A stretch of 64,000 bases of DNA from Acanthococcus lagerstroemiae. Its lineage: Eukaryota; Arthropoda; Insecta; Hemiptera; Eriococcidae. This document shows, one piece after another, positions 25,601-37,600 of this stretch (positions are counted from its first letter, which is position 1; every line of letters begins with the position of its first letter). The position numbers and the translations under genes are program-made. The notes under the pieces were generated by a model. The model was not told the DNA's origin. It did not search any database and worked only from the letters and a program-made list of their open reading frames with translations. The stretch spans positions 1,402,321-1,466,320 of the forward strand of contig CM063109.1 of NCBI GenBank assembly GCA_031841125.1, in the 5' to 3' direction.

Positions 25601-28600
25601 TTGTATACCTTACCCAGCGGATTTGAAAGGCACGTCCGCATATTGGCGCCGCCTGAAGCGGTACGCTTTTTTTGGCGGTGCAGAAGAGAGAAGCGGTGTT
25701 GCTGAAGACACGATGAGAGTACAGCCCACCCACCTTTGTCCTAAAGAGTGTGGAGATTAGGTTCTGTTCAGCCCTTAAGTACCTGGGGCTGTGGATCGAC
25801 GAAAATTTACAGTTTCAAGAGCACTTCCGACGGACAGGAGAGGCGCGAGACGGCAACGGCGATAGATCCCGGTGGCGGAAGAAACACCGCGAACGACAAC
25901 GATTACGGCGGAATCAGCCATCTCGCGCCGGACACCTTGGTACCGGAAATGTAGAAGACTCGAAGCGAATGAAACCGGGTGTCGGCCTTTGTCTCGACCA
26001 TCATGAAGAGGAAGATGCAGACAGAATGGTCGAGACAGAGGGCCGACGGACCAAGCTCGGGCCATACCATGGAACAGGACAACTCTGTACCGTCCTTGAA
26101 GAGCTGCTGCAGATGCTGCGGATCCCCCAACAGGGCTCCCCCACCGTCACCACCGCCCTGCGTCGCCACACGTACCTAGACAAGAATGTGAGGGGAGAGT
26201 AAAGAGGAAGCGCGTCCGGCTGTGGGGGACCTGTATTCCAGGCTCGTGCTCCGGGAGCGCAAACCTCCTCGGTCGTTATGGAACCCCATGGTGGCCCTTG
26301 TAGGACGCGCGCAAGGCGAAATGGGGGCTCGGGCCGGCCTCAAAGCGTCCCTCTGGCTACTGATGCGATACTCGAAAGGGTAATTTCCGCTGTCGAGGGT
26401 GCGGTGTCTCAGGGACCACTTTGGCATGCGTGCATCACCATACGTCCCACCACACCATTCGTACGTCCTTGGAAATGCTTTGAACAAACTTTCGCATTTC
26501 GATAGCCGTCTTCAAGTTAACTTGATTCCAATTTCAATTTCAAAACCCTGCCTTCCAACGTTTTAATAACAACTTATGATATTCTCCACCAAATCTAACT
26601 ACAACTTTCGGCAAACCAGAAAACGATACATAAGGCTGCCGATCGCTTCTCGAGTCACAGCTATTAACACTACAAGCGTGCATTTTTTCATTGAAATTAT
26701 AGTCCAAATCACTGTCGAAACAGACTGTTGAAAAAAATGAAAATTTGTAATAAAATGCGGGGAAGGAACCATACAGCTCCTTCTACTGATAATCCCACAG
26801 CGAGATAAGAAATCATGTGTAAACAAACCGGAAAGCAAAAAGCCGTATGACTTCTTCTATTGTTTTAATCTGAAGGTCGTGATGCAAGGTGTCATTTCGT
26901 ACATACCCTGGTGCTTTCACAATGGATCGCAATATTTTATTTTGTAGTCTTCAAATGATCTCAAACACGATGAATTTGAAAGACAAAAAGTTTCATCTCG
27001 AATGCACAAATATATACGTGCATCTAAAAAGGTCCCACTATGTCGACTTTATTTACGAAGATACAGCAATTTTTCGGATGTTCGGTGAAAAATATGAATT
27101 TTGGGATTTTTAGCGTTTTTGATAGAGTGTACCCTGCTCTTTGGAATGACGCAAACCGCATATTTGTACATTTCCCCCTTGAAAATTGTAACAAAACTTG
27201 AAACGGGTTTTTCTCAAGACTATATTTTTTGAAGTTTTGCCTTCGGAAGCGAATATCTCGACCAATTTTGAACTTAAGAAATTCCGCGGGGTCTCATTCG
27301 ATCAGAAATTTTGTCTAGTATAACGTACCATGCATAACTTCATACCCACGAGGTGGGACCTCTTTTAGATGCACGTACACAAATGTATATTCAGTCACAG
27401 GAATGCTGTAGGTTGAAATATTATCTGTACTGCCTAATGTTTTTGTTGAAGTTTTCACTGTTACGAAGTTTTCTTTTCGCAGACTTGTGAAAATGTAACT
27501 GCCACCTGCGAACCAAACAAATTCCGTTGTGGGAATGGAAAGTGCATTTTATCTAACTGGAAATGCGATCACGATTTTGATTGTCCCGATCATTCGGATG
27601 AAATCGGGTGTCGTAAGTGATTTATAGATCTTTTATCGTTGAACACTCGCGACTACCTCGTTCAATTTATACGGACTGTTACTCTTGTACTGCTCTAAGT
27701 CGAACTTCGCTTTTGGAAAATCATATTCCTTCGTACTATCATCAGGGCTGGCGTGAAGAAGAACATGATGTTGGGGAGCTAAAATTTCGATTGATAGAGA
27801 AGAAAAGAAGAAGATTTTCATCTTCTCAATTTTTCCGAGTGGGTGCCAGAATTTCCCAGCTTTTTCGACCTTTTTGTAACGGCAAAAAGTTTCTAAACAC
27901 GTAAAAAAAATATCACGTGCAGAATTCATGTGCGAAAACAAAAAATGAATTGTTTTGTTTTGTGAAGATATATTTTTTCAGAAACGCAATGGCGGTTCTA
28001 GTGTTATACCGAGTGATTCAAAAAGATGTACGCAGAGTTACTTGTATGTAATTTAAGAACAAAAAAATATGCGAACATCTTTTTTGTCTTGTATGCCCTT
28101 CTAATTGTGCAACGTTGATCATCCTCTGCTTGTGTGGAGTCAGAATCTTTAGTGTGATTTTTTGAAACAAAATATCCTTGACTCTCTGGATTACTTAAAT
28201 CCACTTAGCGCAGAGAAACGCATTTAGCCACCAGAATGTAACGCACGCCTTTATTTTGGACACCCATTGAGTCATGCTTTGTAACACGGTCTCCTTCCTC
28301 TTCTAGAGAGTTGATATTTTGAATTTTCAAACTATTTCATTATCGACTCATTCACATTTCAGATTACCCGACCTGTAAGGCAAACCAATTCTCCTGTGAT
28401 AACGGTCGTTGTATCGCCGTGAAATGGCGTTGTGATAACGAAAATGACTGTCGAGATGGTTCAGACGAGCGAAATTGCACACTAAGTCCACCAGCTGCCT
28501 GCCAAGGTTAGATATTCGATTTATGTTCTAGAATAATTTGATGGTTGTGCACATTCGTTTTCCATTGGTTTTCAGATTATCGTATAATTTATTTCATGAC

Positions 28601-31600
28601 TTTTTTTATTATCATTGTTATTTTCAGCCGATGAATTCGCATGTAGCCCAGGAAAGTCTGCCCAGTGTATTCCAGCTACTTGGCAGTGCGATAATGAACC
28701 TGATTGTCCGGACGGTTTGGATGAAGCCTCGTGTTCGGATAACCGATGCGACTATTATCAATTTCAGGTACTTCCATTTTTTGTTTATTAATTTTCTTTT
28801 CCATGTTGAAGTACTCGAACGTGAAGAATAGTCATTGAGCACAGCGAGCTAATCTATCTAACTGTAGCCGACAAATCTCGGTACATGGAATAGTTTTCTT
28901 TTGTATGCGTTCGTATAGTCATTGTATTTGTTGGAGACGGTGGAATCCTTTAGTGTTCTAGATTTTTTACTATGTGCTCAATGTTTTGTATCGTGCTCGT
29001 AGTGCAAGAACAATAAGTGCATTTTCGCGACTTGGAGGTGTGATGGTGACAATGACTGCGGAGACTCCTCGGACGAAGTTAACTGCACCGGTACTGCTGG
29101 AACTGTGACTCCACCCTCGATAGCACCCCCACCCGGTGTAAGTTGCTTGTACTTCCATTTCATAAATTTTACAGATTATGAAAATACTCGCGAATTATTT
29201 CACTATGTCGATGCTGTTGACTGTCTGTCTTGAAACGGTTCGTGAAAACGATTATTGAAAGACGGAGGTTGTATTTCTACAACTTTTGGATGAAGATGAA
29301 AAACTGAACCTGAACTACTCGATATATTCACGATCTCAAGTACAACACCCTTGATATGATAGTCGTGAAAAAGTAACCGAGACGTATACTATGTATATTG
29401 TAATATAGTTGAGGAACCAACAGATTGCAAACCAGCGTTTTCACTTTGAATATTTCGGTTGATTGTAATCGATTACCCTAAAACTATGAAAGTAAAATTG
29501 CTAGCAGTCTCGGTGTAGTACGTAGTATTCTTCGAGTAGATCAGCGTTTGCCACGAAATTATCGGGTATGTAAATATAATATGTTTTATGTAGAAAACGC
29601 TCCCGTTCTGTTCTCCCCGTGTGGATACCCGTAATTCGAAAATGGTTAAATTGGTTGACGCGGTTTAGCTTTGATCTGTTTAACATGTAAAAAACTACAT
29701 CAGCTACCGTCTTTTTCTTTGAACGTTGGTTTGCAATTTTATTTTATTAAGAACCGGAATTGAAGTGGCTGACATCTACTGGCGAAATACAGTAAGGTTA
29801 TTTTCGATTATTGGCTCCCATAAGAAATATCTCGGCACGTTCGATACTTACGCAATTTTTGTGAATTTAAAGTTGATCGAGGATAGCCGTTTTCTAAAAC
29901 GAATTCTTCTCATCATAGACCACGTATTGAGGTGAGCGTCAAAATAAAATGACAGCGAGATTAATCTTTGCTCTTCCTGTAAAAGGATAGGGAAATTTGA
30001 TATTGAATCTTCAGAGTGTTTGCATGCGTTTGTTAGTATAGGTGCTCTCCACATTTCATTCTACATTCTAATTGCAGTATCGTCGATGATTTTGATGTAC
30101 CTATTTTATTGTTACAGTTTCCATGTACGCGTCTGACCTTTTCCTGCCTGGATCACAAAACGTGCATTCCTGTAGCGTGGAAATGCGATGGCGTTCGCGA
30201 TTGTAGCGACGGCAGCGACGAATTCGGTTGTTCACCCGAAGATCACTCTATGACTAAACCCAATAAAACCAGTAAACCTACCGTTACTCCGTGGAAGTCA
30301 ACTACCTCATTTGTATGTGCCGTAAACGAATTTATGTGTACTTCAGGTTCGTTGTCATTTTGTAATGATTTTCTCGGGTACCATTCGTTGAGGTCGTCAA
30401 AATAGCAGTCAAGTATTAGTTTTGGTTTGCTTGTCCAATTGTGGGTCATTTTACTATCTCGTCGGATGGTCACCAGACATTGAAATTGGTATACCTGTGT
30501 GGTTGAAGAGAGTCGTAATACGGACTCTATTCGTCAATATAAAAAATTATTAATCGTGAAAGTACGCAAAATTGAGACGTTTCGAAATTGTGACGAGTAA
30601 TTGTTAATCTCTTCGGTGTTAGTATCCTCACGTTTGACGGTATGTCTCGGTATATTGCATTGTTCACTAGATTATCGAGGATAATAATTCATATTACGCA
30701 TCTCGAATGTGAATTTGCGCGGGAAGGAGGGGAGGTGAATAGGTTCATCGTTAAAATTGTTGTTCGAATGCGAGTCTCGAGATTATCGCGTAGAAAATTC
30801 GTCACGGGTCAACGGTATCCAGGGTGTCCATTCTGTGGAAAACCTGGAAAAGTCTGGGAACTTTGTAAAAAAAATCGACTGCGGAATTCTGTAGTATTTC
30901 AAACTGATTTTACCAGATTTCTTATTAAAATAATTTTCCTTTGCTCCGCTCAGGCAATTTTCTTATCTTTTTTCTTTCACAGGACAAGGGCGTGGGTAAT
31001 ACAACCCCCTCTCCTATCGCATTAGTAGATATCGGTTAAACGTATTTCGTGACTTTTCACGAACCATGTCACGAAAAATATGACGAAACTCGAACCAATC
31101 CCTATACACTTCTCCCAATATCAGCTGTTTCGTGTTTCGTGTTTTCATCTCATCCTGTTCGCGAGAATTTGAAAATCGGCGCGAAAAGACGCGAAAATGA
31201 AAAAATATTCGGTCTAGCTTCTTTCCTCAATGTAAACATTTTTTTGAGAAAGCCGTAATGAAACGAAAATTTGAAAACCAATGAATTCACCTTCTATCGG
31301 GTTTTTCTTCGATTCCCCTCGCCTTCGCAATTATAGATAAGGCTGAATGAAAGGCACTTCTGAGATTTTGGAGCAAGAGTTATTAATCTACAAAATTTGG
31401 GGAAAAAATCTAAAGACTGCATGATAATTATTATCGCGTTACGAAAGAGCCCATTGTTTTCAGATGTATGACCTTATATTGTATCTGTCGATACTCTTAA
31501 ATTGAAGCCTCTTCCGCCTCCCCTGATGCCATAATTTTTCAAATCCTAACTACTTTTTTACTTGCATAGCCTTTGTCGTTAGATATGCTGCAGCTTTTTC

Positions 31601-34600
31601 ACCTAGGTTCCAGAATTCATTTTAATAGTTATTTTCCCTCCCCCTAAACCACTCAGGCTCCACGAGGGAGAGGCTAATTTCGGTTACACTAGTTTTCCTC
31701 AAGTTCCTAATTCTTTACGAGATTCTAAAGTCAGTTTTTCGGACAGGATAGCCAACCAAGCTCTGAGTCGTTGATTTCGAATATCGCCTCAGATTTTTAT
31801 CCGACCCCTTCCGGAGCACAGTTGTAATACGAAAAATTGCATCAAGTATTGAAGTAGGGGTGATTTTGTGTCGTTGATTTCGAATATCGTTTCCGATTTT
31901 TAATCTGGATCAAATTTAAGCTCCTGTGCTTTTTCAGTTGAGAAATTTTTAGTGCGTTATTTTCTATTAGCAACACTTTGAATAAATAAAACTGTAGTTT
32001 TACCCTATTCGGTGGTTTTAATTAGAGAGGGTGAATTCCGAGTCGACCGTTGCTTGTCCTACGCTCTTGCTACCTCATTGGTCGACCAGGAGGGACAGGA
32101 TCCAAAAATTACCCCTAAAATCGAATACAGTGACCTCGAAAACCTATAAACCAATTTCCGAATTTTATTACTTCACCCCCTTCACGGTCGGCATTAAGTC
32201 ACACGGGGGGAAAAATCTACTGTAGCGTTGGTACGGGTTGACGTATGAACCTACGAACTGCCGAAAGCTAAGCGCGTACGAACCTGTTTCAAAGTAAAAC
32301 TGCGAGTTCTGAAATACACGTTCGAACGACACCACGCGCCTTTTCTTTCGGAGGTTCGTACGTCGACCAGTACCAACGCTACACTACGAAGTCGTTAATT
32401 GACATTTTGCACCATGCTGCACCCCATATAAAGCGCGTTTTTGTTTCCATCGATAAATTTTTACACTCCCTCTGTCACAGTTTCATAAGCACACGTTAGT
32501 AAAAAAAAGTTTGTGGAGTGAATGACGATATTCGAAGAAATTTGACGCCTCCCCCCCCCCTTCCTTGTGAATGTGTAATTTGTATTTGAAGGGTCTGGAA
32601 AACTGGAAAAATTGGCCTGGAAAACCTGGAAAAGTCAGGGAAAATCATTTCCGAACAAGAATGGACATCCTGGTATTATAAAGTGTTGAAAGTTGAGGAT
32701 TTGTACTACTCCCCTCATTATCATTTATGGAACTTGATAGGTACGCTAGTTTGAAACCAAGAAAATACTGACCTGTTACTAGATCTGCATCTTGTATGCA
32801 TACCACCGAACACCTCTCACATTCGACGGAGCCCCTTTCTGAAGGAACGTAGTACTTGTAATGTGAAAATTTCGATACTATCTCCTCTTTATAGACACGC
32901 GTGTCCACGTATCCTACATTAATTTTGGTGAAAAAACTGACAGATGTACGTGTGTACGTCACTCGAATAATTCGTTTCCTACGTACATTCAAACGGTATT
33001 GTTGGATGATGTTACTTATAGGACACTGTATTCCACAAGCGTACTTGTGTGACCGTCGAGAAGACTGCGCGAACGGCGAAGACGAGAAATACTGCGATGG
33101 ATACGTCGAATGCAAAACAGACGATTCCCAGTTTAAATGTCGAAAAACAGGCATCTGCATTGACGTACACCAAGTTTGCGATGGCAACAAAGATTGTCCC
33201 GATGGTTCGGACGAAGGTTTGTGCGGCAAGACGGCGGTGACTGGTACGTGTAGCTATTCTTACTCTAGCGCTATAGTGCATTAAGTACGGGCCTTGGCAT
33301 CTGGTAAATATGAAGCTGTCCGCAAGGTAATTAATCGTGTTTATTTATTTTCGTTCGTTTAGTTCCACCTGTTGATAGCTGTCATAATGGATTCTTCAAG
33401 TGCGACGAAATTCGATGCGAACCGTTACATAAGAAGTGTGATGGCCGGTTGGATTGTCAGGATGAAGCTGACGAGCACGAATGTACCAGTCTGATGAATA
33501 AAACATTCCAGGTAAGTGTATCTGCTTAGGTATTTGTTGCAGTCGAAGTTGAACAGATTTTGACAAAACTTGACGAGCTTGTACTGTGGATAAAAGTGTA
33601 TTACCGACCATCGAAAGAATTGATAATGCTATTACAAGGTGATAAAAGTGAAGAAAAAGTGAAATTCTGCGAACTGTTGAGAGTATTATAACTTCGAGCT
33701 TGGGTTTTTATAGCAATGAAAATACACTGATGTATACACGCTGTCGAAAAAATGCATTAGGTGTTCTGATGAGAAGAAAAGACCTGACAATGGTATTTTC
33801 AAGTTAATATTTCACAAAGCCTCGGTTTATGGCCAGTTTTAATTTTTTTTTTCCCTTTTAATTTCTTGGTTATTCGATTATTGAGTGAGATGGAGAAGCA
33901 AGAATAATCGAGAATCTCCCGGTAAAGAGTAAGTGCGGTTGCGTAGCCGCAAACTACGAACAATTTTGCCATGATCGTTGTGCGATTTGGTTAGAAATGC
34001 CTCCAGTCGTCGCATTCGCGGGAAAGAACTGAATTAACGTTCCGCGTTAAAATGGTGAAATGCCATGTGGGATGTAGAATAAGCGCCGTAATCAAACAAA
34101 TAAGTACTTCGATTGCTACTGTGAGAATGTTTCCATTGTCCGTTCTGACGATCGTCTGAATTACAGGCTACCGATTTGAAAGTGGACAGATTATCAGATG
34201 ATTCAATGGTCGTATCTTGGTCAGTGCAGCCGTCATCTTTCCTCTCTGCAAGTAAACTCGAGTACCTTCCGTCTATTATGTCGTCCAAAAATGGTAACAA
34301 TAATTCGTGGGTCAATGAAACAAATTGGATCAACGACACATATTATCGTTTTGTCAATCTGACGGCCTACACGACGTACACCGTTACTATATACGTCCGC
34401 AATGCAGAACTGAACAAGGTGTATCCAACGGCAAACTATCGAATCGTAACTACCAGAAATGGAGGTAATTACGCTAGTTATCGTTAGTAGAAATTCGAAT
34501 TGTAACGCCATTTTACGAATTCTCATTCAACTTTATGTGCTGATTACAAATAATGTAGTTTTGGATTGATAACAGCATTTTTTCACGTTTTAGCTTCTAA

Positions 34601-37600
34601 AAGGTACTTTTCAGGGTGAGAAAAGACGTTCCTTGAAAATCTGAGGTCAGATTCCAAATTCGTACAAAGATTCAATCCTGTAATGCTGCTTTTTTGCATA
34701 CGTAAAGTCTGATTTTTGACATAATTTCACCTTGAATAGGTTGTTTTCGGGATGAAGAAAGGTTAAATTTGAAAAGTTTAATGATCTTAGTTTTATGACT
34801 CGCGCAATACCCGTTTCGGGAAAATTAGGATCACATTTTTGTGACAAGAATCAATCATAATGTACTCTTTTCATCTTTTCTTTCTCGCGTAAGATGATTG
34901 GTAGTGCGAGCGTTTCAGCCGGAATTGACCCTTGTGCGGTAAGTAGGTATGAATCTATGAATCCAATGTGAAGAGCTTATTGCTTGATTTGATTCAAATG
35001 ACCGGAACCATCGCGTAATTAATAATTGAAGCTCGAGTGATCGATTATTTTGTATTACAGTTCCCAGCCCGCCAATCAATATTCGGTACCGTATTTCCAA
35101 CAACTCTTATATTTCATCAAACATCGAAGTAACATGGTCGCCACCTGAACAACCGAGAGGCGAAATTCTTCAGTACATTGTGCGTCTGGAGCCTCCAAAT
35201 CCCCCATTGGCTGTTACCGTCAGTGGAAACTCGAGGAAGGCGATGTTGGCCTATGCTTTACAAAATGACACCGAATACACCGTTACGGTTAGTTTTTTCG
35301 AGTAATGCTTGTACCGTGCACATTGAAATAGTGAAAGATTCGCGTTGTACTGATCTACGTCGTGCGAAAGGACGTCTTTGTTGGTACAGGCTCTCAGTTT
35401 ATAACGTTTCTTCTCGTCACCGTGAATATTCCACATAAAATGAAAATATATATCGAGGGCACCAGTTCTGAGGGAAGATTAAAAACCGCTTCTGCCCCTG
35501 CCAAAGTGAATCAACCTCTTGGTTATAAAAACTTGGACTATGTAGATGATTATGAAAAGTACGAGTTCATTATCCGTTAGTCTCCTGTATCTGAACTTAC
35601 GACTCCTCGCAGTATTCAGTCGTCATCTATCACGTTTAATTTTCGAGCTTTGTAATATATTGCCTGAATTATAATCTTGTACACCGAATACAGAAATTAC
35701 TACACTCTCTCTTCGCGTCAAGTTTCCGAATCATCATCCAGGCAGGAATAATGAGGCTCGATCAGTACCTAGTTATCTTTTGTACCGCCGATGTCCTTGT
35801 ATCGAACGATAATGATTTTGAAAAACGCCTCACTTTTGATTGTTCAGGTTATTGCGAAAAACGAGCTCTATGAATCGACTCCGTCGGCTCCAGCCACGTT
35901 TCGATTCGAAAATATTGTTTCGAAAAACGATTGGAATTTGAAGGCCGATAAACCCGCGTATAATAGCGTCACGTTATCATGGCATCGCCAGCTAGTTGGA
36001 CTTGTCTATGACATCACGATTACTTCCAATGACAAGTATCCGGTTTTAAAACCGAGATCGACTAATGAAACTCAATATACGGGTAAGTTATTGATGCGGT
36101 TGTACGTACGCTCCGAGGAGTCAACTCGGTGTAGTAAAATAAATATTGTGTCGCTTGCCCCTTTTCTTATAGAAATTCTTTCGGGTGCCTACATATTTGA
36201 ATTTCTGTACGTACCTCGTTTACCGATAGTTTTATATTTTGAAAGAAAGTAAATGAAGTTACAATACGGCGTTGCTTTAGGAAATGAAACGACGTTATTT
36301 CTTTATCGTACGAAGTACTTTTTACGTAAATGTAACCGACAGTTTGATGACATATGTGTATGTATTTATCTACTTATCCGCGTTATTCTTTGTATCCGAA
36401 TATACTGTTCTACAGTGACTGGATTATCTCCTGGTGTCAGTTACGTGTTTGAGGTAAGCGTCGCTGGAAGTAAAGATCGCGAACCGGCGAAAGTGAAGGC
36501 CACAACACTGGGTACGAAATGCGTCTTACGTCCGTTCTCGTTGATTCGATTTCGGCTTGAAATTTCTTCACAATGATCTTTTTGATTTATAGGCTCGCAA
36601 TTACCTGTAGTACCACACTTTTCCGTTGATGTAAACGGTACCGCAGTGAACATGAGCTGGGACGCTCCGAAAGAAAAAAAGAAAACGAAGTATAAGTATG
36701 CGGTGTACGTCGCAGTCAGCCAGTTCGAACTGCTCCGAGGTAAAATGATCTCGACCTGTGTCTATGTGTACGCAGGCGCGTGTATGTTAAGGAGAAGTGA
36801 AGTCACATGAACGTCGGGGGAAAAGGATGACCATTCGTCTCATTGTTGGTTTCTGACATGATTATGTGATCGTTCCTTCTCCACATGCGAGAAAATAGAA
36901 CGTAGATTAGTTAAGATCCAGTTTCGTTTCTAATTTATTGTGTATATTTTGCCTGGTTGGTTGTAGCTCCGAAAAGAGAAACGGACGAAACGTACATGAT
37001 GATGTATGATTTACCTCCATGCGGATCGTATCTCTTCGACGTGGGCGTTATTCAGTCAATGAACGCTGAAGAAAGCTATGGTCCGCTGACTAACGAGATG
37101 AAATCAGCGATAACGGGGATCGATCCGAAAGCAATGCCCCAAGGTTTAAACATCAGTCAAGATTCGTCAGCCGAACCGAACATAACTATTGTATGGCATT
37201 CGTCGTGCGACATAGTTAATACAGCTATCGGATACGTCGTAAGTACCTTATGAAAGCATCGCCAAGAAGTGGTAATGGTTGTTAGAGGATAGAAACATGG
37301 CGAAGCAACTTTTTTGAAAGGAAGCAGAGACAACTCTATGTTTTGCTAACTGAAAGAGTATATTTTAATACAAGTACAAAATGGTAAGGAGTGCGGTAAA
37401 TCACGCGAATGCAAAAGAACCTGCTTATATGTGTATCAAACGGTATTTTTTTTCAAACTAATGCGTAAAAAATACCCGCGATTTGGAACATTCAAAACGT
37501 GTCTTCGAGAAAGCAAATATCGAGTGAACGAGACGTTATTTTTTCGCACGCTTCGAGTCATTTTCACATGGTTGGATTCATTTTCTCAATATACTACCGT

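Noticed and set aside
32645..33229. 194-codon minus-strand open frame
   Set aside because: It is antisense to the SORL1 LDLa exon at 33022-33243, whose + strand frame has clear cysteine repeats. The minus frame has no domain.
35576..35847. Candidate missing FN3 exons, such as one starting at 35693
   Set aside because: The reading frames there can be joined in phase but the translation does not resemble FN3 strands C to F.
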